Shown here in pieces: positions 7,865 to 17,104 of a stretch of 64,000 nt of DNA. Position 1 is the stretch's first letter; the number at the start of each line of letters is the position of its first letter. A program made the position numbers and the translations under genes. The stretch lies in contig NZ_CP080388.1 in NCBI RefSeq assembly GCF_030036535.1, positions 1,669,001 to 1,733,000 on the forward strand, in the 5' to 3' direction. Source of the DNA: Agrobacterium cucumeris (GTDB lineage Bacteria; Pseudomonadota; Alphaproteobacteria; Rhizobiales; Rhizobiaceae). The notes beneath the pieces were generated by a model, which saw nothing but the letters and a program-made list of their open reading frames with translations, was not told the DNA's origin and ran no database searches.

Positions 7865-8908
7865 TTACATCTTCGGGGCGACGCTGGCGCGCCAGAGATT
7901 GACCAGCTTGCCGGCGGCCTGGGTCCAGACGGCGGCATTGATCGGGCGGGCCTTGGCATATTGTTCCGAAGGCAGCAGGCGTTCCTTCGCCTCGGCCGGC
8001 AGGGTGATGCGGTCGACGCGGATCGGACGGGCATAACCATTGGCCAGGTTGATCTGGCCGGCATCGCTGAGGATATATTCGCGCGCCAGCTTGGCGGCAT
8101 TGGGCTGCTTGGAGAATTTGTTGATGATGGTGGCGTAACCGCTGGTCACAGAACCGTCAGAGGGGATGACGACCTTGAACTTCTCGCGGCCAACCACATC
8201 GCGGTAGTTGAGGGCATTGAAGTCCCACATCGGCGCGACCTGGATTTCGCCCTTTTCCATCGTGGCCGGGTTTGCGCCATTGGCCAGCAGGCGGCCTTTT
8301 TCCGCAAGCTTGGCGAAGAGGTCGACGCCCGGCTGGAGATTTTCCTCACCGCCGCCCATGGCGATGGCGGCAGCCAGCACGGCGGCATTGTCCTGTGCAC
8401 CGGAACCGACATTGCCGAGCGAGACCTTGTAGTCGCCCTTCAGCAGATCAGCCCAGGAAGCGGGCGGGTTCTTGACATCGGCGGAGATCAGGAAGGCGAT
8501 GGTGCCGGTGTAACCGATGACCCAATGGCCGTCCTTGTCCTTGGCCCAGTCGGGGATCTGGTCCCAGGTCGTGGTCTTGTAGGGCTGGGTGACGCCGCGG
8601 GCGACAGCGATCGGGCCGAATTCGAGACCGACATCGCCGATATCAGCCGTCGCATTGGCGCCTTCATTGGCGAACTTGGCGATTTCCTCGCCGCTGCTCA
8701 TGTCCGTATCGGCGTGTTTCAGGCCGTATTTTTCGGTCAGCTGGTTCCAGGTGTCCTTCCAGTTCGCCCAGCCGTCCGGCATGCCGACGCTATAGATGGC
8801 GCCTTCTTTGCGGGCGGCCGCTTCAAGGGCAGGAACGTCCTGTGCCTGGGCGGTGAGGGGAAGGGAAAAAACGGTGAGAAGGGAAAGGGAGAGGATGGAA
8901 TTTTTCAC
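7865..8908 (-). CDS. periplasmic substrate-binding protein of ABC importer (iron/phosphonate-type)
   Basis: 347-aa extracytoplasmic solute-binding protein with a clear Sec signal (LSLLTVFSLPLTAQAQ, cleavage near residue 22). The mature sequence is of the SBP type shared by iron(III), thiamine and 2-aminoethylphosphonate importers. GTG 8908 is the start, 7 bases after GGAGCAAG. First gene of the operon; a UTRA operator (8922-8933) lies 14 bases upstream of the start codon, where it would block transcription. Ligand unknown; phosphonate-related is favoured by the neighbouring phosphatase and regulator. Confidence 0.85.
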   Translation of the reverse strand: MKNSILSLSLLTVFSLPLTAQAQDVPALEAAARKEGAIYSVGMPDGWANWKDTWNQLTEKYGLKHADTDMSSGEEIAKFANEGANATADIGDVGLEFGPIAVARGVTQPYKTTTWDQIPDWAKDKDGHWVIGYTGTIAFLISADVKNPPASWADLLKGDYKVSLGNVGSGAQDNAAVLAAAIAMGGGEENLQPGVDLFAKLAEKGRLLANGANPATMEKGEIQVAPMWDFNALNYRDVVGREKFKVVIPSDGSVTSGYATIINKFSKQPNAAKLAREYILSDAGQINLANGYARPIRVDRITLPAEAKERLLPSEQYAKARPINAAVWTQAAGKLVNLWRASVAPKM

Positions 8909-8921
8909 GGGGCTTGCTCCT

Positions 8922-8933
8922 TGGTCTAGACCA
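8922..8933. promoter_or_regulatory. GntR/HutC (UTRA) operator
   Basis: TGGTCTAGACCA is a perfect 12-bp palindrome equal to the core described for HutC-subfamily regulators such as DasR, with PhnF sites close to it. It lies between the binding-protein gene and the divergent UTRA regulator at 8990. That position makes it the probable operator for both directions. Confidence 0.85.
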
Positions 8934-8989
8934 GTTGTATGCTCATTATCGGTTCGCTATGACAGGCCAATGACGTTTTCGGCGCGGAC

Positions 8990-9796
8990 ATGACGCGCCC
9001 GTTATTTTTTGAGTTCCATCGAATGAGGGCGGCAATGCCAGCCAGAGAAACGACAGGCGGCAACCGCGATATCGAAGCCGGCCGGCGCGGCGGGCTGGAA
9101 CAGCAATTGCGCCTGGCCATTGCCGCAGGCGAGGTGGTGAAGCATGGCCGGCTTCTCTCCGAGAGACAATTGATCGCGAAATACGCCACCACGCGCATCA
9201 CCCTGCGCGAGGCGCTTTTCCACCTCGAGATCGACGGCCTGATCTTTCGCGAAAGCCGGCGTGGCTGGTTCGTTTCCGGACCGCGCCTGATTTACAGCCC
9301 CCTGCACCGTTCCCACTTCCACCGCATGGCCGCGGAGCAGGGGCGCTCCGCCGAAACCCTGCTGGTGGAGGCCGAGGCTGCAGCGCTGCCCGAAGAGCTT
9401 GCGCCCCTCATGCGCTGCGCGCCGGGAACGCCGTTCTGGCGCATCCGCAGAAAGCGCAGCATCGACGGACGGCTGGTGCTTTTCGTCGAACACTATCTTT
9501 CGATGGAGATTTTCCCCGATATCGTGCAGCACGACCTCACCCGGTCACTCACGACGATCTATCAGGATACTTATGCCGTCACCTATGGTCCGGCCTATTT
9601 CGAAATCAATCCGGTCGCGTTGCGGGGATATCCGGCTCATCATCTCGGTTGCAGCGAAGGGGCTTACGGCCTGAAAATCACGCGCGTCAATCAGGACCAG
9701 CATGGCCGCATCATCGATTGCGATCTCGAATATTGGCGCCATGACGCCATATCGGTGCGGGTCGAAACCGGCCAGCCGGCGCAGCCTGCCGGCTGA
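8990..9796 (+). CDS. GntR-family regulator with UTRA domain
   Basis: 268-aa repressor. The winged helix-turn-helix is at about residues 35-95 (LLSERQLIAKYATTRITLREALFHLEIDGLIF). The UTRA effector domain follows, with the usual PFWRIRRKRSIDG and VEHYLSMEIFP stretches. In-frame ATGs at 9023 and 9035 are alternatives; ATG 8990 is kept without a strong ribosome site. It faces the ABC operon across the TGGTCTAGACCA operator. UTRA regulators of this layout include PhnR/PhnF of phosphonate clusters, which supports the proposed substrate class. Confidence 0.87.
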   Translation: MTRPLFFEFHRMRAAMPARETTGGNRDIEAGRRGGLEQQLRLAIAAGEVVKHGRLLSERQLIAKYATTRITLREALFHLEIDGLIFRESRRGWFVSGPRLIYSPLHRSHFHRMAAEQGRSAETLLVEAEAAALPEELAPLMRCAPGTPFWRIRRKRSIDGRLVLFVEHYLSMEIFPDIVQHDLTRSLTTIYQDTYAVTYGPAYFEINPVALRGYPAHHLGCSEGAYGLKITRVNQDQHGRIIDCDLEYWRHDAISVRVETGQPAQPAG

Positions 9797-9809
9797 AGCT
9801 CGAATATCT

Positions 9810-10841
9810 TCAGGATTGCGGCAGGAGCACGCCGACGGCGAATTCCTCGTCCGTCGCGACGTGGCCAATCTGCGTCTTGCGATATTCGCTGGGGCTGAAA
9901 CCCCGCTCGGCCCGCAAGGTGCGCGAAAGATGTGGCGCGTCGCAAAAACCGGTGGCAAGCGCGATCTGGGTGATCGTGTCTTCCGTTTTGCGTAACAGGG
10001 AAAGCGCGCGGTCCAGCCGCAGTTCGAGATAGACTTTCGATGGCGTCGCCTTCAGGTCACCAAGAAAACGCCGTTCGAGGCTGCGACGGCCAAGACCGAG
10101 GTCGCGGGCAAGTTCCAGCACGGTTCTCGGCACTTCGATATTCTGCTGCATGCGCAGGATCGCCTTTTTGACCAGCGGGTCCGTGGCTCTGCGTGCGCTC
10201 TGCTGGCCGGGCTGGGGTTTTTCGCCGCTCAGTGCGCTGTCGATCATCATGATGTTGAGGCTCTTGATGGCGGCGGACTGGCCGACATGGCGCTCCACCA
10301 GGAAGGCCGCCAGATGTGCGGAGCCGTGGCCGCCCGAACAGGTCAGCCGGTCGCGATCGATAACGAAAATCTGGTCGGAGACCATCTGCACCGTGTCGAA
10401 ACGGTCGAGAAAATCCTGATGGTGGAACCAGCTCACGCAGCAGCGATAACCATCAAGCAGGCCCGCTTCGTGCAGAATGAAAACGCCGGTGCAGAGCCCG
10501 ATAATGGGAGTGCCGGCCGCTGCACGCTGTTTGAGGAACCGCAGCGCTTCCGGCGGCAGGGCGCTGTGATCGCTGATCAAGCCGCCGGCAACGACGATAT
10601 AGTCGTAATGCCCGGCGTCGATCAGCCGCGTGTCGGGCTGCACCTTCACACCGCAGCTCGATTGAACGCTGCCCATGGTTGCCGACAGCACCGACCATTC
10701 GCAGAGAATTGGGCGCGAGCGATCGGCCTCGTCGGCGGCAAGGCGTAGCACATCGACGAAATTTGCGAAGGCCGACAATGTGAAACGGTCGGCAAGCAGG
10801 AAAGCGACGCTGAGGCGTTTCTTGGCGCGGTGAGAGGTCAT
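9810..10841 (-). CDS. GlxA-type AraC regulator (DJ-1/PfpI + AraC), GbdR/SouR-like
   Basis: 343 aa from ATG 10841. The N-terminal ~190 residues form a class-I amidotransferase-like DJ-1/PfpI sensor domain (VVAGGLISD, IGLCTGVFILHEAGLL with the nucleophile-elbow Cys). The C-terminal ~110 residues are an AraC double helix-turn-helix (LELARDLGLGRRSLERRF; ITQIALATGFCDAPHLSRTLRAERG). It is divergent from soxB. GbdR and SouR, which control glycine betaine and sarcosine catabolism, have this architecture, so activation of the sox operon is likely. ATG 10856 is an alternative start, but it lies inside a direct repeat that looks regulatory. Confidence 0.85.
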   Translation of the reverse strand: MTSHRAKKRLSVAFLLADRFTLSAFANFVDVLRLAADEADRSRPILCEWSVLSATMGSVQSSCGVKVQPDTRLIDAGHYDYIVVAGGLISDHSALPPEALRFLKQRAAAGTPIIGLCTGVFILHEAGLLDGYRCCVSWFHHQDFLDRFDTVQMVSDQIFVIDRDRLTCSGGHGSAHLAAFLVERHVGQSAAIKSLNIMMIDSALSGEKPQPGQQSARRATDPLVKKAILRMQQNIEVPRTVLELARDLGLGRRSLERRFLGDLKATPSKVYLELRLDRALSLLRKTEDTITQIALATGFCDAPHLSRTLRAERGFSPSEYRKTQIGHVATDEEFAVGVLLPQS

Positions 10842-10843
10842 GG

Positions 10844-10900
10844 CGCAAATATTCATGCAAAGAGACGCGATTGTCCAGCCGCCGCAACGCAAATCTTCAT
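10844..10900. promoter_or_regulatory. 44-bp-spaced direct repeat, probable activator sites
   Basis: CGCAAATATTCAT (10844-10856) and CGCAAATCTTCAT (10888-10900) match at 12 of 13 bases and are 44 bp apart start to start, about four helical turns. They fill the region between the AraC-type regulator and soxB. AraC-type activators bind such direct repeats; assignment to this regulator is inferred. Confidence 0.55.
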
Positions 10901-10941
10901 AGCTTTTGCGACACGAGATTTTTCAACCATCGGGTCCGCTC

Positions 10942-12195
10942 ATGACGCGTTTTAATGCTTTCAATCTTTTGAAGAACGCCCTGACCGGCCACAAGAACTG
11001 GGACGAGCAATGGCCGGACAGCCAGCCGAAGGCCGAATATGACGTGGTCATCGTCGGCGCTGGCGGCCATGGTCTGGGCGCTGCCTATTATCTCGCCAGC
11101 CAGCACGGCATCACCAATGTCGCCGTCATCGACAAGGGCTGGCTCGGCGGCGGCAATACCGGCCGCAACACCACCATCATCCGCTCCAACTATCTCTATG
11201 ACGAAAGCGCCCGGCTTTATGATCACGCCGTCGATCTGTGGGAGAATTTGAGCCAGGAACTGAACTACAACGTCATGTATTCGAAGCGCGGCGTGCTGAT
11301 GCTCGCCCATAACGTTCACGACGTGCAGAGCTTCAAGCGTCACATTCATTCCAACCGCTTGAACGGCGTCGATAATCGCTGGCTCACGACTGAGGAATGC
11401 AAGGAATATTGCCCGCCGCTCAGTATTTCCCCCAACGCCCGTTATCCGATCATGGGCGGTGCGTTGCAGGAACGGGCCGGCACGGCGCGCCATGATGCGG
11501 TCGCCTGGGGTTATGCGCGTGGTGCCGCTGCCCGCGGCGTCGATATCATCCAGAATTGCCCCGTTACTGCCATTCGCCGCAATGCCGATGGCTCCGTTGC
11601 TGGTGTCGAAACGGCGCGTGGCTTCATCAAGGCAAAGAAGGTCGCAGTTTCCGCTGCCGGCCATACATCCGTTGTGATGGACACAGCCGGTGTGCGCCTG
11701 CCGCTCGAAAGCTATCCGCTCCAGGCACTGGTGTCGGAACCGATCAAGCCGATCTTCCCCTGCGTGGTCATGTCCAACGCCGTCCATGCCTATATCAGCC
11801 AGTCCGACAAGGGTGAGCTGGTGATTGGTTCGGGTACGGACCAGTATACCTCCTATTCGCAGCGCGGCGGCCTGCCGCTGATTGAGCATACCATCGCGGC
11901 CATTGTCGAAATCTTCCCGATCTTCAACCGCATGCGCATGCTGCGCAAATGGGGCGGCATTGTCGATGTGACGCCGGATCGTTCGGCCATTCTCGGCAAG
12001 ACGCCCGTGGCCGGTCTTTACGTCAATTGCGGCTGGGGCACGGGCGGCTTCAAGGCGACGCCAGGCGCTGCCCACACCTTCGCCTGGACCATCGCCAAAA
12101 ATGAACCGCACCCTATCAACGCGCCGTTTACGCTGGAACGTTTCCGTTCCGGCCGCCTGATCGACGAGGCCGCCGCCGCCGCCGTGGCGCATTAA
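10942..12195 (+). CDS. soxB: sarcosine oxidase, beta subunit
   Basis: FAD/FMN-binding subunit of heterotetrameric sarcosine oxidase, which oxidatively demethylates sarcosine to glycine and passes the C1 unit to tetrahydrofolate. 417 aa. The FAD motif VVIVGAGGHGLGAAYYL lies near residue 35, preceded by the family-typical LLKNALTGHKNW. ATG 10942 is preferred; a TTG at 10906 adds 12 residues with no homologous look. First gene of soxBDAG-purU, divergent from a GbdR/SouR-like regulator. Confidence 0.95.
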   Translation: MTRFNAFNLLKNALTGHKNWDEQWPDSQPKAEYDVVIVGAGGHGLGAAYYLASQHGITNVAVIDKGWLGGGNTGRNTTIIRSNYLYDESARLYDHAVDLWENLSQELNYNVMYSKRGVLMLAHNVHDVQSFKRHIHSNRLNGVDNRWLTTEECKEYCPPLSISPNARYPIMGGALQERAGTARHDAVAWGYARGAAARGVDIIQNCPVTAIRRNADGSVAGVETARGFIKAKKVAVSAAGHTSVVMDTAGVRLPLESYPLQALVSEPIKPIFPCVVMSNAVHAYISQSDKGELVIGSGTDQYTSYSQRGGLPLIEHTIAAIVEIFPIFNRMRMLRKWGGIVDVTPDRSAILGKTPVAGLYVNCGWGTGGFKATPGAAHTFAWTIAKNEPHPINAPFTLERFRSGRLIDEAAAAAVAH

Positions 12196-12260
12196 TTCAC
12201 GCATTTTCCGGACGTAAAACCGCTTCGCACTTTTACTGGAAATGCTCTGAGGATACGACG

Positions 12261-12581
12261 ATGCTTTTGATCCGCTGCCCCTATTGCAACGAAACGCTGC
12301 CGGAAGCCGAATTCACCTATGCCGGACAGGCCCATGTCGTCCGCGCCACCGACCCGTCGTCGCAGAGTGATGAACAATGGGAGGAATTCCTGTTCATCCG
12401 CGAAAACGTCAAGGGTCCGCATTTCGAGCGCTGGCGGCATCTGCATGGCTGCGGCCGCTTCTTTAATGCCGTGCGCGATACGGTGAGCGACCGGTTCCTT
12501 ACGACCTATCGCGCGGGTGAACCACGTCCTGAACTGTCTGCCCTGACACGCGCACCAGTAAGCTCCGAGGTGTCGAAATGA
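12261..12581 (+). CDS. soxD: sarcosine oxidase, delta subunit
   Basis: Small zinc-binding subunit of sarcosine oxidase, 106 aa. The zinc ligands Cys6, Cys9 (RCPYCNE), His60 and Cys64 (RHLHGCGRFF) are present with the known spacing. Its stop overlaps the soxA start by ATGA (12578-12581), so soxA is translationally coupled. The gene order B-D-A-G is the canonical one. Confidence 0.95.
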   Translation: MLLIRCPYCNETLPEAEFTYAGQAHVVRATDPSSQSDEQWEEFLFIRENVKGPHFERWRHLHGCGRFFNAVRDTVSDRFLTTYRAGEPRPELSALTRAPVSSEVSK

Positions 12582-15568
12582 ATTCCTATCGCGTTTCCGG
12601 CCGTGGCCGCGTGGATGCCGCCCGCTCGGTAAGCTTTACCTTCGATGGCAAGACCTATCGCGGCGTGAAGGGCGATACCGTCGCCTCGGCACTTTTGGCC
12701 AATGGCGTGCATCTTATGGGCCGCTCGTTCAAATACCACCGCCCGCGCGGCCCGGTTGCGGCGGGTTCCGAGGAGCCGAATGCGCTGATCGGCACCCGAC
12801 GCGGCGCCGGCCGGTTCGAGCCTAACACCCGCGCTACGGTGCAGGAAATCTGGAACGGGCTGGAAACCACCTCGCAGAACAAATATCCGAGCCTGAAATT
12901 CGATATCGGCGCAGTCAACGACATGGCCTACATGCTGTTTTCGGCCGGCTTCTATTACAAGACCTTCATGTGGCCGAAGAGCTTCTGGAACAAGGTCTAT
13001 GAACCCTTCATCCGCGCAGCGGCTGGTCTCGGCGTTTCGCCGACGGAGGAAGACCCCGACACCTATGCCTCGCGCAACCTGCATTGCGATGTACTGATCG
13101 TCGGCGCTGGTCCTGCCGGCCTCGCTGCGGCGCGTGCGGCGGCGGTCGATGGTCTGAAGGTCGTGCTGGTTGATGAAAATGCCGAGGCCGGCGGCACGCT
13201 GCTGTCCGAGCCGCAGGCAAAGATCGACGGCAGGCCCGCATGGACCTGGCTTGCGGATGAGTTGAAGGCGCTGAAGGAGCGCGGCGTCAGGGTCATGACC
13301 CGCACCACGGCCATTGCCTATTACCACCAGAACATGATCGGCCTCTGCGAAAAGCTGACCGACCATCTGGAAACCGTACCAAAGGACATGCCCCGCGAGC
13401 GCCTTTGGCGGGTCAGGGCACGTCAGGTGGTGCTGGCGCAGGGCGCGCTGGAAAAGCCGCTGGTCTTCCACGGCAACGACCGTCCGGGCGTGATGCTTGC
13501 AGGTGCTGCCCAGACCTATCTCAACCGCTATGGCGTCAAGGTCGGCAATAGCCCGGTGGTGGTGACGAGCCATGACAGCGCCTGGTATGCGGCCTTCGAT
13601 CTTCACGGCGCGGGCGCACGCGTTCAGGCGATTATCGATACCCGCGCGACGGTGCGGGAAGAGCTGGTGAATGAGGCACGGGCGCTTGGCATTCCGGTCA
13701 AGCTGTCGCATACGGTGACGGCGACCTCCGGGCGGCTGCGGGTCAAGTCGGTTCGCGTCAACCCGGTCAAGGGGGCGATGGTCGGCGCGGGACAGGAGAT
13801 CGCCTGCGATGCGGTGCTGATGTCCGGCGGCTGGACGCCGTCGCTGCATCTGTTTTCCCACACGCAGGGCAAGCTCGCCTGGGATGACGAACGGACCACC
13901 TTCCTGCCTGCCCTCACCAATGAGGATTGCGTGATCGCCGGGGCCGGACGCGGGCTGTGGGGCATCGATGCGGTGCTTAAGGACGGTGCGGAGCGCGGGC
14001 GTGAAGTCGCCACAGCACTCGGCAAGGCCGCCAATACCGCCGGCCATGCGGTGGAACATGATCGCACCGGCAGCGGTGTGTCGCACACCGAACTTCCGAG
14101 CGACCGCGATGCCGGCAAGGCCAAGGCCTTCGTCGATTACCAGAACGACGTGACCGCCAAGGATCTGAGGCTCGCCGTGCGCGAGGGCATGCGCTCCATC
14201 GAGCATGTAAAGCGTTATACGACTAACGGCATGGCCACTGATCAGGGCAAGATGTCCAATATCAATGGCCTCAACATTGCGGCCGAAGCGCTTGGCAAAC
14301 CCCAGCCGCAGGTGGGTCTCACCACCTTCCGCCCGCCCTATACGCCGACGACCTTCGGAGCCTTCGCCGGTTATCACCGTGGCAGGCATTTCGAGGTGAC
14401 GCGCAAGACGCAGATCGACGGTTGGGCGGAGGCCCATGGCGCGGTTTACGAGCCGGTCGGACAATGGCGTCGCGCCTGGTATTTCCCCAAACCGGGCGAA
14501 GACATGGATGCGGCGGTCGGCCGCGAATGCCGGGCGGTGCGCCAGAGCGTGGGCATTTTCGATGCCTCGACGCTCGGCAAGATCGAAGTTGTCGGGCCGG
14601 ATGCGGTCGAATTCATGAACCGCATGTATACCAATCCGTGGTCGAAGCTCGCCCCCGGCCGCTGCCGTTACGGCCTGCTGCTCGGCGATGACGGCTTCAT
14701 TCGTGATGACGGCGTCATCGGCCGTATGACCGAAGACCGCTTCCACGTCACCACCACGACAGGCGGTGCCGCCCGGGTGCTGAACATGATGGAGGATTAC
14801 CTCCAGACGGAATGGCCCGATCTCAATGTCTGGCTCACCTCCACCACCGAGCAATGGTCCACCATCGCGCTGAACGGCCCGAATGCGGCAAAGCTGCTTG
14901 CGCCGCTGGTGGAAGGTGTGGAACTCACGGAAGAGGCTTTCCCGCATATGTCCTGCGTGGAATGCACGGTGGCCGGCATGCCGGCGCGGCTGTTCCGGGT
15001 GAGCTTCACCGGCGAGATCGGCTTCGAAGTCAACGTGCCGGCGCGCCTCGGCCGCCAGTTGTGGGAAACATTGTGGGAAGCCGGTCAGCAATACGGCATC
15101 ACCGCTTACGGCACTGAAACCATGCACGTGCTGCGCGCCGAAAAGGGTTACATCATCGTCGGTCAGGATACCGACGGGACTGTCACGCCCTATGATGCGG
15201 CGATGGGCTGGGCCGTGGGCAAGGCGAAGCCTGATTTCGTCGGCAAGCGCGGTCTTGCCCGCCCCGATCTTGTCGCCAAGGGCCGCCGCCACCTCGTTGG
15301 CCTTCTGACTGAAGACCGCTCGAAGCTGGAGGAGGGGGCGCAGATCGTCTTCGACCCGAAACAGCCGATCCCGATGAAAATGGTGGGGCATGTGACCTCC
15401 TCCTACCATTCGGATGCGGTCGGTCAGCCGATTGCGCTGGCGCTGGTCGAGGGTGGTCATGAGCGGATGGGCGAGACCGTCTATATCCCGATGCTGGACC
15501 GCACCATTGCTGCGAAAATCACCGGGATGGTGTTTGTCGATCCCGAAAACACCCGCCTGAAGATTTGA
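12578..15568 (+). CDS. soxA: sarcosine oxidase, alpha subunit
   Basis: 996-aa large subunit, normal length. The N-terminal part is a 2Fe-2S-ferredoxin-like fold (VKGDTVASALLANGVHLMGRS) that in this family serves NAD binding. A Rossmann domain follows (VLIVGAGPAGLAAARAA near residue 170), and the C-terminal third is an aminomethyltransferase-type folate domain (GCV_T). It transfers the sarcosine methyl group to tetrahydrofolate as 5,10-methylene-THF. A long antisense reading frame covers it but is only a shadow of codon bias. Confidence 0.95.
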   Translation: MNSYRVSGRGRVDAARSVSFTFDGKTYRGVKGDTVASALLANGVHLMGRSFKYHRPRGPVAAGSEEPNALIGTRRGAGRFEPNTRATVQEIWNGLETTSQNKYPSLKFDIGAVNDMAYMLFSAGFYYKTFMWPKSFWNKVYEPFIRAAAGLGVSPTEEDPDTYASRNLHCDVLIVGAGPAGLAAARAAAVDGLKVVLVDENAEAGGTLLSEPQAKIDGRPAWTWLADELKALKERGVRVMTRTTAIAYYHQNMIGLCEKLTDHLETVPKDMPRERLWRVRARQVVLAQGALEKPLVFHGNDRPGVMLAGAAQTYLNRYGVKVGNSPVVVTSHDSAWYAAFDLHGAGARVQAIIDTRATVREELVNEARALGIPVKLSHTVTATSGRLRVKSVRVNPVKGAMVGAGQEIACDAVLMSGGWTPSLHLFSHTQGKLAWDDERTTFLPALTNEDCVIAGAGRGLWGIDAVLKDGAERGREVATALGKAANTAGHAVEHDRTGSGVSHTELPSDRDAGKAKAFVDYQNDVTAKDLRLAVREGMRSIEHVKRYTTNGMATDQGKMSNINGLNIAAEALGKPQPQVGLTTFRPPYTPTTFGAFAGYHRGRHFEVTRKTQIDGWAEAHGAVYEPVGQWRRAWYFPKPGEDMDAAVGRECRAVRQSVGIFDASTLGKIEVVGPDAVEFMNRMYTNPWSKLAPGRCRYGLLLGDDGFIRDDGVIGRMTEDRFHVTTTTGGAARVLNMMEDYLQTEWPDLNVWLTSTTEQWSTIALNGPNAAKLLAPLVEGVELTEEAFPHMSCVECTVAGMPARLFRVSFTGEIGFEVNVPARLGRQLWETLWEAGQQYGITAYGTETMHVLRAEKGYIIVGQDTDGTVTPYDAAMGWAVGKAKPDFVGKRGLARPDLVAKGRRHLVGLLTEDRSKLEEGAQIVFDPKQPIPMKMVGHVTSSYHSDAVGQPIALALVEGGHERMGETVYIPMLDRTIAAKITGMVFVDPENTRLKI

Positions 15569-15575
15569 CCCGGAG

Positions 15576-16136
15576 ATGACAATGAACATGCGTGTTTCCT
15601 CCCCCATTTCCGGCACTTTGGCCGAGAGCAAGGCGGCGCGGGTCAGCATCCTGCCGGCGCAGGCGCGGCTGTCGCTGCGCGCCCGTGGTGATGTCGCGTC
15701 ACTCAGCGCGGCACTTGGCCTCATCCTGCCCGAGCGGATAGGCGCCCGCGCCTCCGCTGGCGAAAGGCAGGCCGTGCGCCTTGGTCCCGATGAATGGACG
15801 ATCCTTGTCCCTGCCGGTGAAGTCGGCGAATTGATCGCGGCCTGCGCCGGCGTTTATGCCGGCCATCCGCACAGCCTCGTCGATATTTCCGGTCGGGAAG
15901 TGACGTTGCTGATCGAGGGGCCGCGGGCCGCTGAACTTCTGACGCTTGGCTGCGCCCGCGATATTGACACGATTGCGGTGGGCGAAGCCCGCCGGACGAT
16001 TTTCGACGGCGTGACCGTGGTGCTCTGGCGCGATGCGGAAGACCGTTTTCGAATGGATATCTGGAACAGTTTCCTGCCGCATCTTGGCCATTTGCTTGAA
16101 ACCGGCTGCAGGGAACTTGCCGCTGAAATCGCCTGA
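15576..16136 (+). CDS. soxG: sarcosine oxidase, gamma subunit
   Basis: 186-aa gamma subunit, family-typical in length. It resembles a truncated aminomethyltransferase fold (VRLGPDEWTILVPAG and SLVDISGREVTLLIEGPRAAELL are characteristic). It has no cofactor motif of its own and acts as a structural subunit of the heterotetramer. It begins 7 bases after the soxA stop with a CCGGAG ribosome site. Confidence 0.92.
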   Translation: MTMNMRVSSPISGTLAESKAARVSILPAQARLSLRARGDVASLSAALGLILPERIGARASAGERQAVRLGPDEWTILVPAGEVGELIAACAGVYAGHPHSLVDISGREVTLLIEGPRAAELLTLGCARDIDTIAVGEARRTIFDGVTVVLWRDAEDRFRMDIWNSFLPHLGHLLETGCRELAAEIA

Positions 16137-16192
16137 ACTCGCCACGGTTTCAAAACTGTCCGAGTGCTGATCCATCAAGGGGGAGCAGGATT

Positions 16193-17077
16193 TTGACCAT
16201 CTATGTCATGAAAGTCTCGTGCCCGGCGCGCAGCGGCATTGTTGCCGCCGTATCCGGATATCTCGCGCGGTCCGGCTGCAACATCAACGACAGTTCGCAA
16301 TTCACCGATCAGGAAACCGGCCGTTTTTTCATGCGGCTGAGCTTCGTTTCGGAACATGGGCTGGAGCGTGACGCCCTCTTTGAAGGCTTCGCACCGGTCG
16401 CCGCGGATTTCGACATGGATTACGATTTCCATGATCTCTCCCGCAAAACCAAGGTGGTGATCATGGTGTCGCGCTTTGGCCATTGCCTCAACGATCTGCT
16501 GTATCGCTCCCGCATCGGTGCGCTGCCGGTGAAAATCGTTGCGGTGATCTCCAATCATCTCGATTACCAGAAGCAGGTGGTGAACGAGGATATTCCCTTC
16601 CATCACATCCGCGTCACGCCGCAGACGAAACCGGAGGCCGAAGCGGAAATACTGCAGGTGGTGCAGGATACCGGTGCGGAACTCGTGGTTCTGGCGCGTT
16701 ACATGCAGGTTCTGTCGGACCGGCTCTGCCAGGAAATGTCGGGGCGCATCATCAACATCCATCATTCCTTCCTGCCATCGTTCAAGGGCGCCAACCCTTA
16801 CAAGCAGGCCTATGAGCGCGGTGTGCGGCTGATCGGCGCGACTGCCCATTACGTCACTGCCGATCTCGATGAGGGGCCGATCATCGAGCAGGATACGATC
16901 CGCGTGACCCATGCCCAGAGCGGTCTCGATTACGTCTCGCTTGGCCGCGATGTTGAAAGCCAGGTGCTTGCCCGCGCCATCCACGCCCATATTCACCACC
17001 GGGTCTTCCTCAACGGTAACAGAACCGTGGTGTTTCCGGCTTCGCCGGGGGAATATGTGTCCGAGCGCATGGGGTAA
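16193..17077 (+). CDS. purU: formyltetrahydrofolate deformylase
   Basis: Hydrolyses 10-formyl-THF to formate and THF, draining the one-carbon units made by sarcosine oxidase. 294 aa: N-terminal ACT domain (VSCPARSGIVAAVSGYLARSG), then a formyltransferase fold with the catalytic region NIHHSFLPSFKGANPY and HYVTADLDEGPIIEQD containing the His and Asp. The start is a TTG at 16193 after AAGGGGGAGCAGGA. The position at the end of soxBDAG is the common arrangement. Confidence 0.93.
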   Translation: MTIYVMKVSCPARSGIVAAVSGYLARSGCNINDSSQFTDQETGRFFMRLSFVSEHGLERDALFEGFAPVAADFDMDYDFHDLSRKTKVVIMVSRFGHCLNDLLYRSRIGALPVKIVAVISNHLDYQKQVVNEDIPFHHIRVTPQTKPEAEAEILQVVQDTGAELVVLARYMQVLSDRLCQEMSGRIINIHHSFLPSFKGANPYKQAYERGVRLIGATAHYVTADLDEGPIIEQDTIRVTHAQSGLDYVSLGRDVESQVLARAIHAHIHHRVFLNGNRTVVFPASPGEYVSERMG

Positions 17078-17104
17078 GTGCAGCAGAGCGCGAGAGCGGG
17101 AGCT

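Noticed and set aside
12506..15724. 1072-codon open frame on the minus strand over soxA
   Set aside because: It is the antisense of a well-supported soxA and has no recognisable domain; long antisense frames arise from GC-rich codon bias.
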